NCBI GenBank assembly: GCA_964035795.1
Contig: OZ038324.1
Location: forward strand, 4,398,680 to 4,462,679
Length of the DNA stretch: 64,000 bases
Direction: 5' to 3'
From: Pterobdella sp. o SKG-2022
Lineage: Eukaryota > Annelida > Clitellata > Hirudinida > Piscicolidae
The translations under genes were made by a program, and so were the position numbers. Under the pieces are notes generated by a model that worked only from the letters and a program-made list of their open reading frames with translations, did no database searches and was not told the origin of the DNA. The first letter of the stretch is position 1; each line of letters starts with the position of its first letter. Positions 1 through 11,501 of this stretch are shown piece after piece.

Positions 1-153
1 TTGCTCACTCTTGTGCCAGTCAGTGACAAAAAGTTTTTTTGATAAAAAGCCTTAATATGTATTTTTAGATAAACTTTCATTTTTCCGGATTTTTGATCTC
101 CAACTGTATCATGTTTTAAGCTATTGGTTTACAAATATGTTGATATTCCGCAG

Positions 154-3100
154 CCGAGTGTTACCACCCTTGTCCCCCTTCTTTCAAATGCATCCGGGAC
201 AAGCGTTACAGGCCAGTTTGTGTGCGTGTCAGTAACTATAACGGTCTCAACAACACTCCAGCACCACCACCATCATCCTCTTCTTCTTCATTATCATCTT
301 CTGCATCTTCGCCATCATTATCACCAACATCTACGATTGAAGACAGTTCAGAAAGCATCGATTCAAGCATCGATAAGGACTTCCAGATTGCTACAAAAAA
401 TGATGTAAACGACGATGAAAGCGATGAGAAAGAGGAAGAAAATGGACATGAATATGGGAAGAAGGGTTGTGAGGAGGGTTTTGTTTTAGACAAAGAGACT
501 CAAGAATGCATAGGTTTGAATCAAATTTATAACCCACTCAAAATGTTATTAAAACCTCCTTAAAAAAATTAAAAATTCTATTATGATTATTATTTTTTTT
601 ATTATTTTTATTTTATAAATTTTAAAACCATATAAGTCTTATTTAAAAAATAAAAATCGTTCATAATTTGATAAACGTTTGATAAATATATTTATGGTTA
701 TCGTTACTAGCACTTTCATGAAAGTCTGTCGTTAAAAGTATTTAATCTTGATTAATAGAGGCACTGATAAGATTCAAAAAACTTGGGAGTTTTGGTAACT
801 GAAGATAAATTTAATCTATTTAAAAATAATTTCAATTTGATTTTTTCAAAAGCCAAACCGTAAAATGAATATAATTTCAGAACACTGGAATTTAATTTCA
901 ATTTAAAAATACATGCTCGTTCTCGTTTAAAATTGCAACAAAGTTTTAATTCAATATAAGGTGTTTTTTGAATTTAACCATTTGCTATTATCCCTAATTT
1001 ATTCATTCATTGTCTTTTTATACATCTGATGTATAATTGTGATTTCGAAGCTTGAATTAATCTCATGATGAGAAAACCCTGTTCAAAATTACCAATCAAT
1101 GTTTGACAATGAACTTATCAATTACTTGATAATGTGAGTTCGCCTTGCATAAAAGTATCTTAAATAGAACAAAAATTTTAGATTTTTCTCATTTATAAAT
1201 GTGATAATGATACATATAAACCACCAAGTCTTGAGATAACCCATATAAAAACAACTAACAAATGAAATCATTATAGAACACATTATCCTCTGACGCACAC
1301 ATAAACACATGATACTTTAAACCAACACTTACACATATATGGAATCTTTTCAGAGAGATATCTTTTCAACACACATGTTCAGACACTAAATATAAATTTC
1401 TATGGCATTATGAAACATCCCAATCTCAAATTAAAACTACGAGAATATAAGGCATCCTTCAACACCCTTGAAAACAAAATAGAAGATAATAACCCTCTTA
1501 ATTATAACCGTGATATAATAACACACTATCCCGCCTTCAAACCCTTAAGACATCCCCTCACAATGAAACTATGATAATATACAACACCCTCCAACCTACC
1601 CTCAAATTTCTAACAGACAGGGACGAGTGTGCGGAAGGGCTGTGCAGACAAGATCACATGTCCTGCACCAACACTTGGGGCAGCTACTCTTGTGTGTGTC
1701 AGGAAGGGTTTGTTTTCAACCCTCGCATTCAACTGTGCCAAGGTTTCTTTGGAGTATGATGTTGTTGCTTTTTAGAGGGTTTTTGATGTTTTTATTCAGT
1801 TTTCTTTGGTGTTTTTGTTTAGTTTTACGTTTTTAAGTTGTTGTTTAGTGGGGTTTTTTACATGTTATTTAAGTCGCTTCACGTTTGTTCTAGCTTTTAA
1901 GAATTCTATTATTAATTATGAACTTGTAAATTGAAATAATCATTGTTATGTATCGATATTTATGTTTTAAAAACTTTAAAATCCGCCATCAAATCTATTA
2001 TCCTTGGATGCTACTTAATCTAGCCCAACAAAAATATTCAAAATGAAAACACTTTCTAAAGCTTATTTAAGTCCACAAAGCTTTCCATAAGTTGAACTCA
2101 CATCATCAATGAAAGATACAAATACATTTGTGGACTTGTATAAAATTCAAAGTTCTTTCATTTTAAATAATTATTATTAAACAAGAACTCTAAGAAACCG
2201 TTTCCATACAGACAATGATGAATGTGCCGCAGACAAGCACAATTGCCTACCATCTGAGAGATGCGTCAATAACTATGGTGGATATGAGTGCTTAAGCATT
2301 GACGGGAGTTGTAGGAGGGGATTCCAATTGATTGGTGGCGTCTGCACGGGTTGGTGGGGTTTGAATGCTTTAATAGCTATTCTTTTTTTTGCTTTATTTT
2401 TATTTTTTTTATTCATTTTATATGAGGGTTGTTTCTAGAGTTTTCACTGAAGGTATATTATTTTTTTTTTTGATTTACACAAGCACTGGTTTAATATTAA
2501 CCACAAAGTCAGGCTTATAAAACTAAATACTGAAAAAATCTTAGTACGTTATTCATTTTTTCTGCTTGAAAACCTCAATAAACAAAAGTACTTCTCAAAC
2601 ACGCCATGTCAAGACACCGACGAATGCCAGCTTGGCACACACAACTGCACAAGAGAACAAAGATGTATGAATTCTGATGGGAGCTTCTCTTGTGAACCAA
2701 TCATTTGTGATGAAGGACTTAAAATCAAGGATGGAGAATGTGTAGGTGAGTTGTTATGTGTTAACACAATACTTTCATTGGAAGTGATAGTTAAGTATTA
2801 TTGTTCATATTGAACTATGTTGAAATAGGAATGCTATTGATAGTTTAACAGTCGAAAGTTTTGTTTTGGTTGTATTTCACCAGTTATATTTAATCAAGTT
2901 GAATAAAGCATTATTAATTCTAATAGAAAGTTATTGAGATAAATAAGAAAAAATTAAGTTAATATAACCTTAGTAAGTTAAATGGAACATAAAGGTGTTA
3001 AATGGGGCATATGAGTTTAAATAGAGCATATGAGTTTAAATAGAGCATATGAAGTTAAATAGAGCATATGAGTTTAAATTAATCTTGATACCCTGAAACA

Positions 3101-6100
3101 GAAGACGCAACTTTGTCATGCGAGACAGGATTCAGAAGGAACAAAAAATTCAACATTTGCGAGGGTAGGTACTCTTGTGTTAAGTTTTTTTCCACGTTTA
3201 AAAATGCTCAAATACATTTTAATTAAATAAAAAACATCAACTTGTCATAAGTTAAGTCTTATCATGCGTTTTTGATTAAAAGTTAACGGTAAATCATAAT
3301 TGAAGCTATCTTAAAATTCAAACTTAAAAACCCATAATTAATCACAAGATATCAATGAATGTGTGGAAAGGAGAGACGGGAGAAGGAAGAAGAGGAAGCT
3401 GATGAAATGGATGAAGAATGAAAGAGCGGGAGATAGGATAAAGAGGAAGAGAAGGATGAATGAGGATAGGAGGGGTAAACTGCATAACTGCACTGAAGAG
3501 CATATGATGTGCTTAAATACTCTAGGGAGCTTCGAATGCGTGTGTGAGGATGGCTTCGCTTATGACTCTTTGTCCCACTCGTGCCAAGGTTTGTGTGTTC
3601 TTAGAAGTGTGTAAAGTTTTCACGCAAATATTAGTACTATTATTGGTGTTTTTTATTTTTCTAGCGTTTTATTGATGGAAATGTTTTATTTAAATGTTTT
3701 ATAACCACAACACCACATTTTTAGTGTTTTTGTTACAATACATACCATAATAAACGAATCGATACCAAAGAAAAAAGAAAAAAAACGCTTTAATATACTG
3801 TTAATTAACCATGGATATCCATAATGAAATCACTTTTCGATGTTTATATAAGTCCACGTAGCTTTTCTTAAGTTGAACACATATCATTAAGGGGAGATAC
3901 AAATATGATCAATGTAGAATCAGTTATAACAAAAACTATTAGTATTCACAAGTTTCTTTATTTTACTTTGGCTCGAAAAGATCATAAGCAATTGTGAATT
4001 ATTAAATTATTCAAAGCATCAACACCACAAGACGTTGATGAGTGTGAAGCCGAAGAGGGGGACCACAGCGGAGAGATGGAAAGTGGTTCAAAGACTTGCC
4101 CATTGAATTCTCTGTGCGTCAACACTGAGGGCTCTTACAAATGCCAGTGCCAGCCAGGCTTCACTAACGATGCTTTGACGCAGAACTGCATGGGTGAGTG
4201 GTGTTCGGATTGGTTGATGGTGTTTGGTACGTAGAAGTCTGGAAGTTGAACAAAAACCTTGGTAATGGAAACTAGTTGTTGATTTATACTCATTATAGTT
4301 TGTTTGTAAATTCTAATTGAGGATCAATGTAAATGTGTATAAGCGATAGATAATGTGAATTACATTTACTTAAAATTTATACTGTGAATAAACTCAACTA
4401 AGCAAGAGTGAAAATAAGAAAATGATTAACATTGTTGTTATCCCTCATATACTCGAAGGATGAATGAAAGATAAATGTTTGGATAAGACAATCAAAATAG
4501 CGCCATGAAATATTTCAAGTTATTTCATGCATATTTTTCTATGTATCCATGTAATACCGTTAAGATTTGGATGAATGTTTTATGGGAATCCACGCGTGCG
4601 AACAAGTATGTGTGAACACTTGGGGTGGTTACAAATGTCAATGTCTTTCCGGTTTCACTACTGACCCCGATGACTCTAATAAATGCAAAAGTAAATGTAT
4701 TATTTTTTTAATAATTGATTTTCTATTTAATCATCATAGGTTGTAAAGATTTATAGGTTTGTTTTTATTAGGTATTTATTGCAGACGAGCATTCAAAACT
4801 GACCAGTTAATGTTTATCTCACTCTTTCAATTCTATTTTCCTACCTGATAAATCATACTTTTATATCATATTTAATCTTTTATGATTTGACTTTTATGCT
4901 TTATTCATCAAAATTTTCACCTAAAACAAGCAATAAACCCAAATATAAAACAATTCTAGGAATACAAAGCATTCCTAAACACTAACAATTATTTAACACA
5001 TATTTAATCGCTACATCCCAACATAAATCTATCCATGAAATCATCCTTCCACCCTCCAATCAGATACAACTACAGAAGTGGAAGATACAGTTGGATGTGT
5101 AGGTTGCGGGGAAGAGTTATGTGTAGGGGATGAGTCGAATCAACGATGTATGGTAGTCGTGTGCCCTGAATACTTTGTTCCTGTGTTACCTGTGTTAGTA
5201 ACACTGTTCTTTCAAAAATGCTATTTATAACTTATAACGCTTTGAATGGATTGACATGCGTCAATTTTATTCAATTTTTATTGTAAAATCCGTTTTTATA
5301 CGCACTTTTCACCCTAAAACTAGTGTTCAAACAAACTTTTTACTATAAAAGATGAGTTTCATAGCAAATCGTATAAACGAAAAAATAAATTTTGGAGCAC
5401 TTGATTCAGTAGTTTACAGACACCCTCATCAAACCACTCTACAGCAACAAAGACAAGCGACACATACAGAAAAACCCCATATCAATACAATCTTTCGAGA
5501 GTGCAGACGAGTATAAGAGATTGATGGGTAGAAGAAGCAAGAGGTTGCACTGTATTTTGTGTTATGGGCGTTTATTGGTTGGGTTTTTATTTAATGATGA
5601 TATATTTTTAACTGATTTCGTTTTATGGTTCGAATTGATAATCATAAACGGGAAACACACTGGGGAACAGGTACTGGTTGTCAAGTTGATTTGGGTATGT
5701 TATTATAATTATTCTTTGCCTTACCAATTGAGCTATATAGACAAACTTTTGTCATTGTAGCCAACTTTTTATGATAAAGTTATATTTATCGTGAAGTTGA
5801 GTTTTTTGTTCCATCAAATGTATTTAAAATTCATCTTAAAATTTTAACCTTACTTCTCATAAGTGTTTATTGCATTTCTCAATCTTTCACCACCAGGAAC
5901 TCAGGCCGATATCGCATGCATAACATGGAATCATACAGAAAAGAAAAAGATGGCACTGAAACAGCCCACGATTTGAGAGTCAATCATTTAACCAAAAGAG
6001 AAAAAAACCCCAACTATCATTTCAAAAAAACCGAAAGATTCAGCAAAAGAAGTGGCTATTTAATGGAAGATCAGGCTGTAGACACTGGGACTTCTCAATT

Positions 6101-7024
6101 CCAGTTAGTTTTAAGCGTTTTGTATATTGAATAAAGTGAAGTTTGAGAACTTTTTAATTGTTTTTTTTTAATAATGTTGTTTATTTTTATATAATTGAGT
6201 GGACATTATCAAAATGAAAACAGCCAAGGGTTGTATTAAAACTCCAACAAAAATATTTTGATTACGGATGAAATTACATGAGTTTTTCATGAAAGTTGTT
6301 CATTTGTCTGTGAGCATGTGCAAAACAACATCCATCACACCAATTGCCTCCATGATAGTACAACATTCATCATCTAACTTTTAAAACAATTTTCATATTT
6401 CAATTCATCATCCTGCAATTTAATTCTCAATATATTTATAACTCTGCGTCTTTTGAATACTTTAAATATTATCTATATAATATGAAACTAGAAACACTGC
6501 GGTCAAATTACTTATTATAGAAGACTAAGATTTCTTAAATTTTTTATTTATCTGTTGTGTTATATTTTTACCACTTGTTTCGTAGGCTAAAATTTTAATC
6601 ACGTTTTTTCAAGTTTGAAAGAGACCCCAGCTAAAAATGAAAAAATGTGTGTTAAAGAAAAATGTGGTCCGGAAAAACAAGAGTGTTTTACTAACCAGAC
6701 AAGATCAATTCACTGGAAAGCAATTCAGAAGCCTCGAAACATTATCGAATTTCCGCATCCATTGGTAGATGTTCATCTCAAATTCGCACTACATTACGAA
6801 CTAATGTCTGGTTTCCAGAATTTTGACGTTGTTCGGTCTAGGAACAATATAGGTAAAATTTTATAGAATATTAAATTATAAAAAATATTTTAAAATAAAT
6901 TTTAATGTTATTTTTAGGCGTGGTGAGATTACTAAGTGACATCAAAAACATCGATTTAGAGCAATTTTCGTTGAAAGTTGAAGAAGGTTCCACGAATTAT
7001 ATCATTCACTTCATCCTTTACTGA
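154..7024 (+). CDS. Fibulin-like extracellular matrix protein (5' partial)
   Basis: A secreted, calcium-binding EGF-repeat protein ending in a fibulin-type C-terminal module. Exons: 154-513, 1617-1742, 2212-2349, 2614-2745, 3102-3164, 3349-3588, 4032-4193, 4565-4690, 5064-about 5155, 5420-about 5510, 5897-6103, 6614-6852, 6918-7024. The EGF exons are all phase 1-1, the usual exon-shuffling arrangement. Several begin D-x-D-E-C, and most carry the calcium-binding Asn-Thr-x-Gly-Ser-Tyr/Phe-x-C pattern (for example NTWGSYSC, NTLGSFEC, NTEGSYKC). The last two exons (FDVVRSRNNIG, VVRLLSDI) resemble the fibulin C-terminal domain, and the frame ends TAC TGA. Exon 1 carries a Ser-rich then Asp/Glu-rich stretch before CEEGF. 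The exon at 3349 has about 30 Lys/Arg-rich residues between its first two cysteines. The joins around 5064-5897 are uncertain because phases do not fully agree. The start lies left of the window. Hemicentin or another EGF matrix protein is the alternative. Confidence 0.75.
2035..2165. repeat. Short interspersed element, copy 1 of the AAGCTTTTC core family
   Basis: An intronic sequence in the fibulin-like gene containing AAGTCCACAAAGCTTTCC followed by AAGTTGAACTCACATCATCAA. Its two ends are loosely inverted (TCCACAAAG near the left, TTTGTGGACTT near the right). The same order of motifs occurs at 3815-3960 and, with better-conserved ends, in the inverted-repeat elements listed elsewhere. Confidence 0.5.
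3001..3079. repeat. 19-bp tandem repeat
   Basis: About four copies of a 19-bp unit, AGAGCATATGAGTTTAAAT, with small differences, lie in the intron just upstream of the short fibulin exon at 3102. No coding sense is seen. Confidence 0.8.
3815..3995. repeat. Short interspersed element, copy 2 of the AAGCTTTTC core family
   Basis: Contains ATAAGTCCACGTAGC then TTAAGTTGAACACATATCAT and GAGATACAAATATGAT, matching the element at 2035-2165 in order and spacing. The right part (ACTATTAGTATTCACAAG through TTTACTTTGGCT, to 3995) is also similar to 50955-51030 in a kinesin intron, so the sequence is dispersed rather than local. Confidence 0.5.
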
Positions 7025-7533
7025 TCTTCATTTAGTTTTCATTTTTAGTTCAAGAGTGTTAATTGTGTAGTTTATAAATAAAAACATTTTAGTTTCTACA
7101 TCGCTACAAAAAAAATCATATTTTGAAAAAATGTTTAAATAAGAAATGAGAAATTAATTTAGAGAATTATATGTAAAAATTAATTATATTATGAATTGTT
7201 TTTAAGTCAAAAAATGAGATATATCAAAATGTTTTTTCACTGAACTTTTTACAAGTATTAATTTTGAAAATGATGTTTAGTTACATTAAAATATTCATTT
7301 TTATACATTGAGATATTGCATTTAACAGTTCATTATTTGCTTCAATAAATAATACTGATCTGTCTATCTTAATTCTATAACAAACAAACTACTTAGCTAA
7401 AGAAAACTAACTATATTAGAAAACCAAATTTATAACCCATGATATTAACCAAAAGCGAGGTTTGAAATCTCAATGACAAAATCAAAATTAGTTTATACAC
7501 ACTTTATTTACAAACGCATACAAGAAATCTTTT
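7025..7533. other. Convergent 3' region between fibulin-like gene and SMIM8
   Basis: AT-rich sequence with no gene seen. A polyadenylation-type AATAAA at about 7076-7081, 52 bases past the fibulin stop, suits that transcript. The rest should hold the SMIM8 3' untranslated region on the other strand. Confidence 0.5.
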
Positions 7534-7853
7534 TCAATCATCCCATCGAGACTTTTTCTGCCTGCTCTCTAGTTCCCCTTTCTCATTCAGGGCCATGTAC
7601 AAATGTTGGTTGCTCGCTCTCCAATATGCTATGTATGCCACACAGCTTGAAAAAGCCACCACTCCTGCTACCATTACCACTTTATTCTTGTGGAAAAATA
7701 TATTTTTATATTTTCACAGCTCATGTTATTTAGTTAGATAATGAATTTACATAAAAGAAAATGTCTTCATACTGGCTTGGCAAAAAGCTCAAAATTTAGA
7801 AGTCGAAAAAGTGATGTGGACGGGATTTCGTGTCTTTTATTTACTTCTTTCAT
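7534..7853 (-). CDS. SMIM8: Small integral membrane protein 8 (SMIM8), 77 aa
   Basis: A two-exon minus-strand gene that is too short and split to show as a long reading frame. Exon 1 runs 7853-7773 (27 codons, donor GTATGA after GCC AAG CCA). Exon 2 runs 7686-7534 (50 codons plus TGA). The joined 77-aa product matches vertebrate SMIM8: LFRLLNFELFAKP-NK corresponds to the LFRAVNPELFIKPNK block. A single membrane segment follows (VVMVAGVVAFSSCVAYIAYW), then a short hydrophilic tail ending KKSRWDD, where the family ends KTSKWD. The molecular role of the family is not established to my knowledge. The gene lies in the same 1.3-kb interval that separates the fibulin-like gene from UPB1, and its start is 434 bases from that of UPB1, divergently. 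The short N-terminus relative to vertebrates (about 97 aa) could mean an extra upstream exon. Confidence 0.85.
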
Positions 7854-8287
7854 TTTTGTTGAAATATTACAAAGATTAAATTCTTATTTACTTGACTAAT
7901 ATAAGATCTTCTATTTTTATCACCTATTATGAGTTTGTACCTTATACAATCTTTAATCTTTTTATGTTGAAAAGAATAAGAAAAAAATTTTATAAAGAAA
8001 TAGGTGATTACCTCAAAATGTTTTTAATATCGCTTGCAGGGAGTTTAAAGTGCTTAAAAGTATCAGCAATGTATTTTATTTTCGAGATAAATTCAATTCA
8101 TTAAAAAATTTATTAATTAATAATAATTAAAATAGCATTCTAACTTTAAAAGTTTCCTATTTCAAGTACACTTGAAACTACTAAATATAAATAAAGGTTC
8201 TTCACAGCTCAAACTTTATACACAAGAGAACAGATATTGATCACCTTAAATATATATTCAAGTAGTTAATAATTTTTTGTTTAAATT
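7854..8287. promoter_or_regulatory. Divergent intergenic region SMIM8 / UPB1
   Basis: A 434-bp AT-rich stretch between two divergent start codons. It must hold both 5' ends and probably both promoters. I see no other gene and no motif I would name. Confidence 0.45.
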
Positions 8288-11277
8288 ATGACTGAAATAG
8301 AAAGCTTGGAACATATTTTAGAAAATAACTTGCCAGCAAAAGAGCTAGAATGGGTTTGGAGTAAACTATACGGACGAAAATTGAAGTAAAAAAATTCATT
8401 TTTTCAATAAACTTTTGATTTAAAAACATGCTACATTAGGTCATTTGAATTGAACCAAGATGTGGTACAAAAGACCAATAAGCTGGATGTTGAAGTTGCT
8501 TCCTATATCATCGATGCTCCAAAGGAAGAGTTAAGATGCGAAAAAATTGTGAGAGTTGGTCTGATACAAAACAAGATCGTTCTGCCTACTCATTACCCGA
8601 TTGTTCAGCAGGTTTGGTATTACAAGAAGGATGTTGGTTTAGCATAATTTATGTGTTAAGTTCAAAGGGCTGTTGGCGTAATATATTGAATGAGGAATTT
8701 TAAAAATTATTTATCTGGATTATTTACTTAAAAACTGGCACTTTTGCGCTAATATAATAAATAAGTTATAAGTTTGTGATGAAGCCTTTTAAAAATCTAA
8801 AATATGAATTCTGGAAATAAAATCACTGTAAACAAATTTATCGTGAAAATAGCTGCAAAAACTTCCGAAAACATTACTATAAATCATAGCCATATTTAAT
8901 TGGCATCGAATCACATGCAGAGAGAAGCCATATTCAAACGTATAGAAGACATTATCCACATTGCGGGTAGTATGGGCGTCAACGTGGTGTGTTTGCAGGA
9001 ATGCTGGAGTTAGCTTTTTGAATGCGTTCTGATGCTTATATAATAACTCACTAATCCAAAAAACATGAAATTATTGATGCAACCATTAATAAAAAAACCG
9101 TTAATAATGGATGAAAGTATTGGTAATTTCGAAAAACCAACCAGCAAGTCCTTTCTTCATGTGCACACGTGAGAAAGAGCCTTGGTGTGAGTTTGCAGAA
9201 GATGCTAACAACGGTCCATCCACCAATCTGCTGTGTAATGTACGCTTTTGATCTTGTTTGAAGATCTTAAATATTACTAGGGTTTAAAATATGACTCACA
9301 GTTGGCTAAACAGTACAATATGGTGATTGTTTCTCCTATCTTGGAAAGAGATGAAAAAAATGGAGACCAAATATTTAATACTGCAGGTTTTTATAATTAT
9401 TTAACTTTGTTAAAAATATCTTTTTTATCATACTTCATAGTTTTTACGATAAAATTTGTATCATCGATGTTAATTGGAGATTATTTCTACCAGTGGTGAT
9501 CTCGGAGAAAGGTACTGTAATCGGTAAGACAAGAAAACTGCATATTCCAAGAGTGGGGGATTTTAACGAGGTTTCATCCATTCAATCTGATTAGTTTCAT
9601 TGCAACGGGTTTATACATTAAAATATGAGTTATAAAATCTTGATTATTTAGCCTGAACTAGATCACCAATGTGAAAATCCCTATTTTTGGAACATATTGA
9701 ATTACTAACTAATACTAATTTATTAAATTACTACTTAATTCTATGTATATTGCAGTCGACCTACTATTTCGAAGGAGATATGGGACATGGCGTTTTTGAT
9801 ACTTGCTACGGTAACTGTATGAAAAAATTTTAAAAAATTTTGCACAATTTTTTAAAATTCCGAAACCTTTTTAACGGAAAAATTATTTTTAGTTTTTTTA
9901 AAACTCGACATTTTTTATAACTCAAGATAAATTAAATGATAACTGAGAGATAAGAATTTTTAAGCAAACCTATAAATATATTTTGAGTTCATTGGTATGA
10001 ATTCCAGGCAAGTTAGCGGTGAACATCTGTTATGGCAGACACCACCCTCAAAACTGGATGGCATATGGACTTAATGGTGCTGAAATCGTCTTCAATCCGT
10101 CTGCAACGGTTGGAGCTCTTAGGTAAGGCTTCGCTCCTATTAATTAATTTTTTGAAAATACCTTGAAAGCTTTGTATCGATTGAAAATTAAAAATATTAT
10201 CGTGTTTTTTTTATTTATATTAATCGAATTTATTATTTAATTTACTATATCAATGGTGACTTTGAAATGTATTCAGTTTGTTTTGAATATCAGTAGTACT
10301 CAATGAATATAGCGAACCATTGTGGCCAATTGAAGCTCGAAATGCTGCCATCGCCAACTCCTACTTTGCATGCGCCATCAACAGAGTTGGCACGGTGAGC
10401 TATGTCTTTCGTTAAATTTGAAAAAACAGCTCACAAATCTGATTATTTTCGATTACGTTGCTTAAGTATGGACGCACTGTTGAGATAAAAGCCATGATTA
10501 AATGTGTATCAAATTATTGATTCATTTTAAACACGAACAAAAATAAAATTTCAAAATCAATAGTACGAAGTAACTGAATTCACAGGAGACATTCAAAAAC
10601 GCGTTCACATCAGGAGATGGCAAGCTAGCCCACAACGACTTCGGTCACTTTTACGGGTCGTCGTACGTGGCTGCTCCCGATGGATCAAGAACTCCTGTTT
10701 GTTACGACCATTTTTATTTGAGCTTTGTATTAAATACACTTCTATCAAGTTTCAAGCTATCATTTTGATGTTATTACATATTTATTAGAAGCATGGAATG
10801 ATTGTGACACTTAAAATTTTCTAAATATCAGTAAAAAAAATGGAATACTTTTTGTTGTGTTGGTATTTATGAAAATTTTTTGATAATATTTATTGCAGGG
10901 TCTCTCTCGGGTGAGAGATGGTCTTCTGATCGTTGATTGTGACCTGAACTTGTGCAGACAAATGAAGGACAAATGGGGTTTTAGGGTAAGTACATTTTTT
11001 AATTCTATCTCGAAAAATTTTTTAATTTTTGAAATTTATATCGGATATATGTGAAGTATTATTTATAAATTAAAAAAATAATTCCCATGTGCAAGTAATT
11101 ATTGTGAAATTCAGTTTTAAAAACGTCTTACAACGGAAAAAAAACAACCAGGGAAAATAAAAAACTTGATATTAACTTTATTTTTAAAACCAGATGACTC
11201 AGCGTCTGCCACTTTATGCGGATCTTCTTCAAAAAGCTTCATCTCAAGACTTCACGCCACAAATTGTCAAAAATTAA
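8288..11277 (+). CDS. UPB1: Beta-ureidopropionase (beta-alanine synthase)
   Basis: The nitrilase-superfamily amidase that hydrolyses N-carbamoyl-beta-alanine to beta-alanine, CO2 and ammonia, the last step of pyrimidine breakdown, in the cytosol. Twelve exons join in phase throughout: 8288-8385, 8440-8611, 8921-9008, 9145-9239, 9302-9386, 9494-9570, 9756-9810, 10008-10122, 10313-10394, 10586-10696, 10899-10985, 11194-11277. The product is 382 aa (human 384). The start is the ATG giving [11 protein letters not shown], which matches the family N-terminus. The catalytic Glu (CLQECW), Lys ([10 protein letters not shown]) and Cys (NICYGRHHP) are all present, as are the PILERD and NPSATVGAL blocks. 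No truncation is seen. An AATAAA at about 11317 is a likely polyadenylation signal. It runs head-to-tail with the KCC gene 224 bases downstream. Confidence 0.95.
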
Positions 11278-11501
11278 TAATTCAATGTACTTAACATGAA
11301 ATTTATAAAAATTTTGAATAAATCTTCATAACTTCCTGTAAATTCTTTTCGGTATTTTTCCTTTGAAACTCTTATAAGCAACCACTTTTCATCGTAGTCA
11401 TTTGATTGTACTTTAACGAAAAAAATTTCAAGTTTAACTCAAGGCCATTGAAAACATTGAATATTTTTTTGCAAATTTTTTTCTCAGATTTGTAATTATA
11501 A

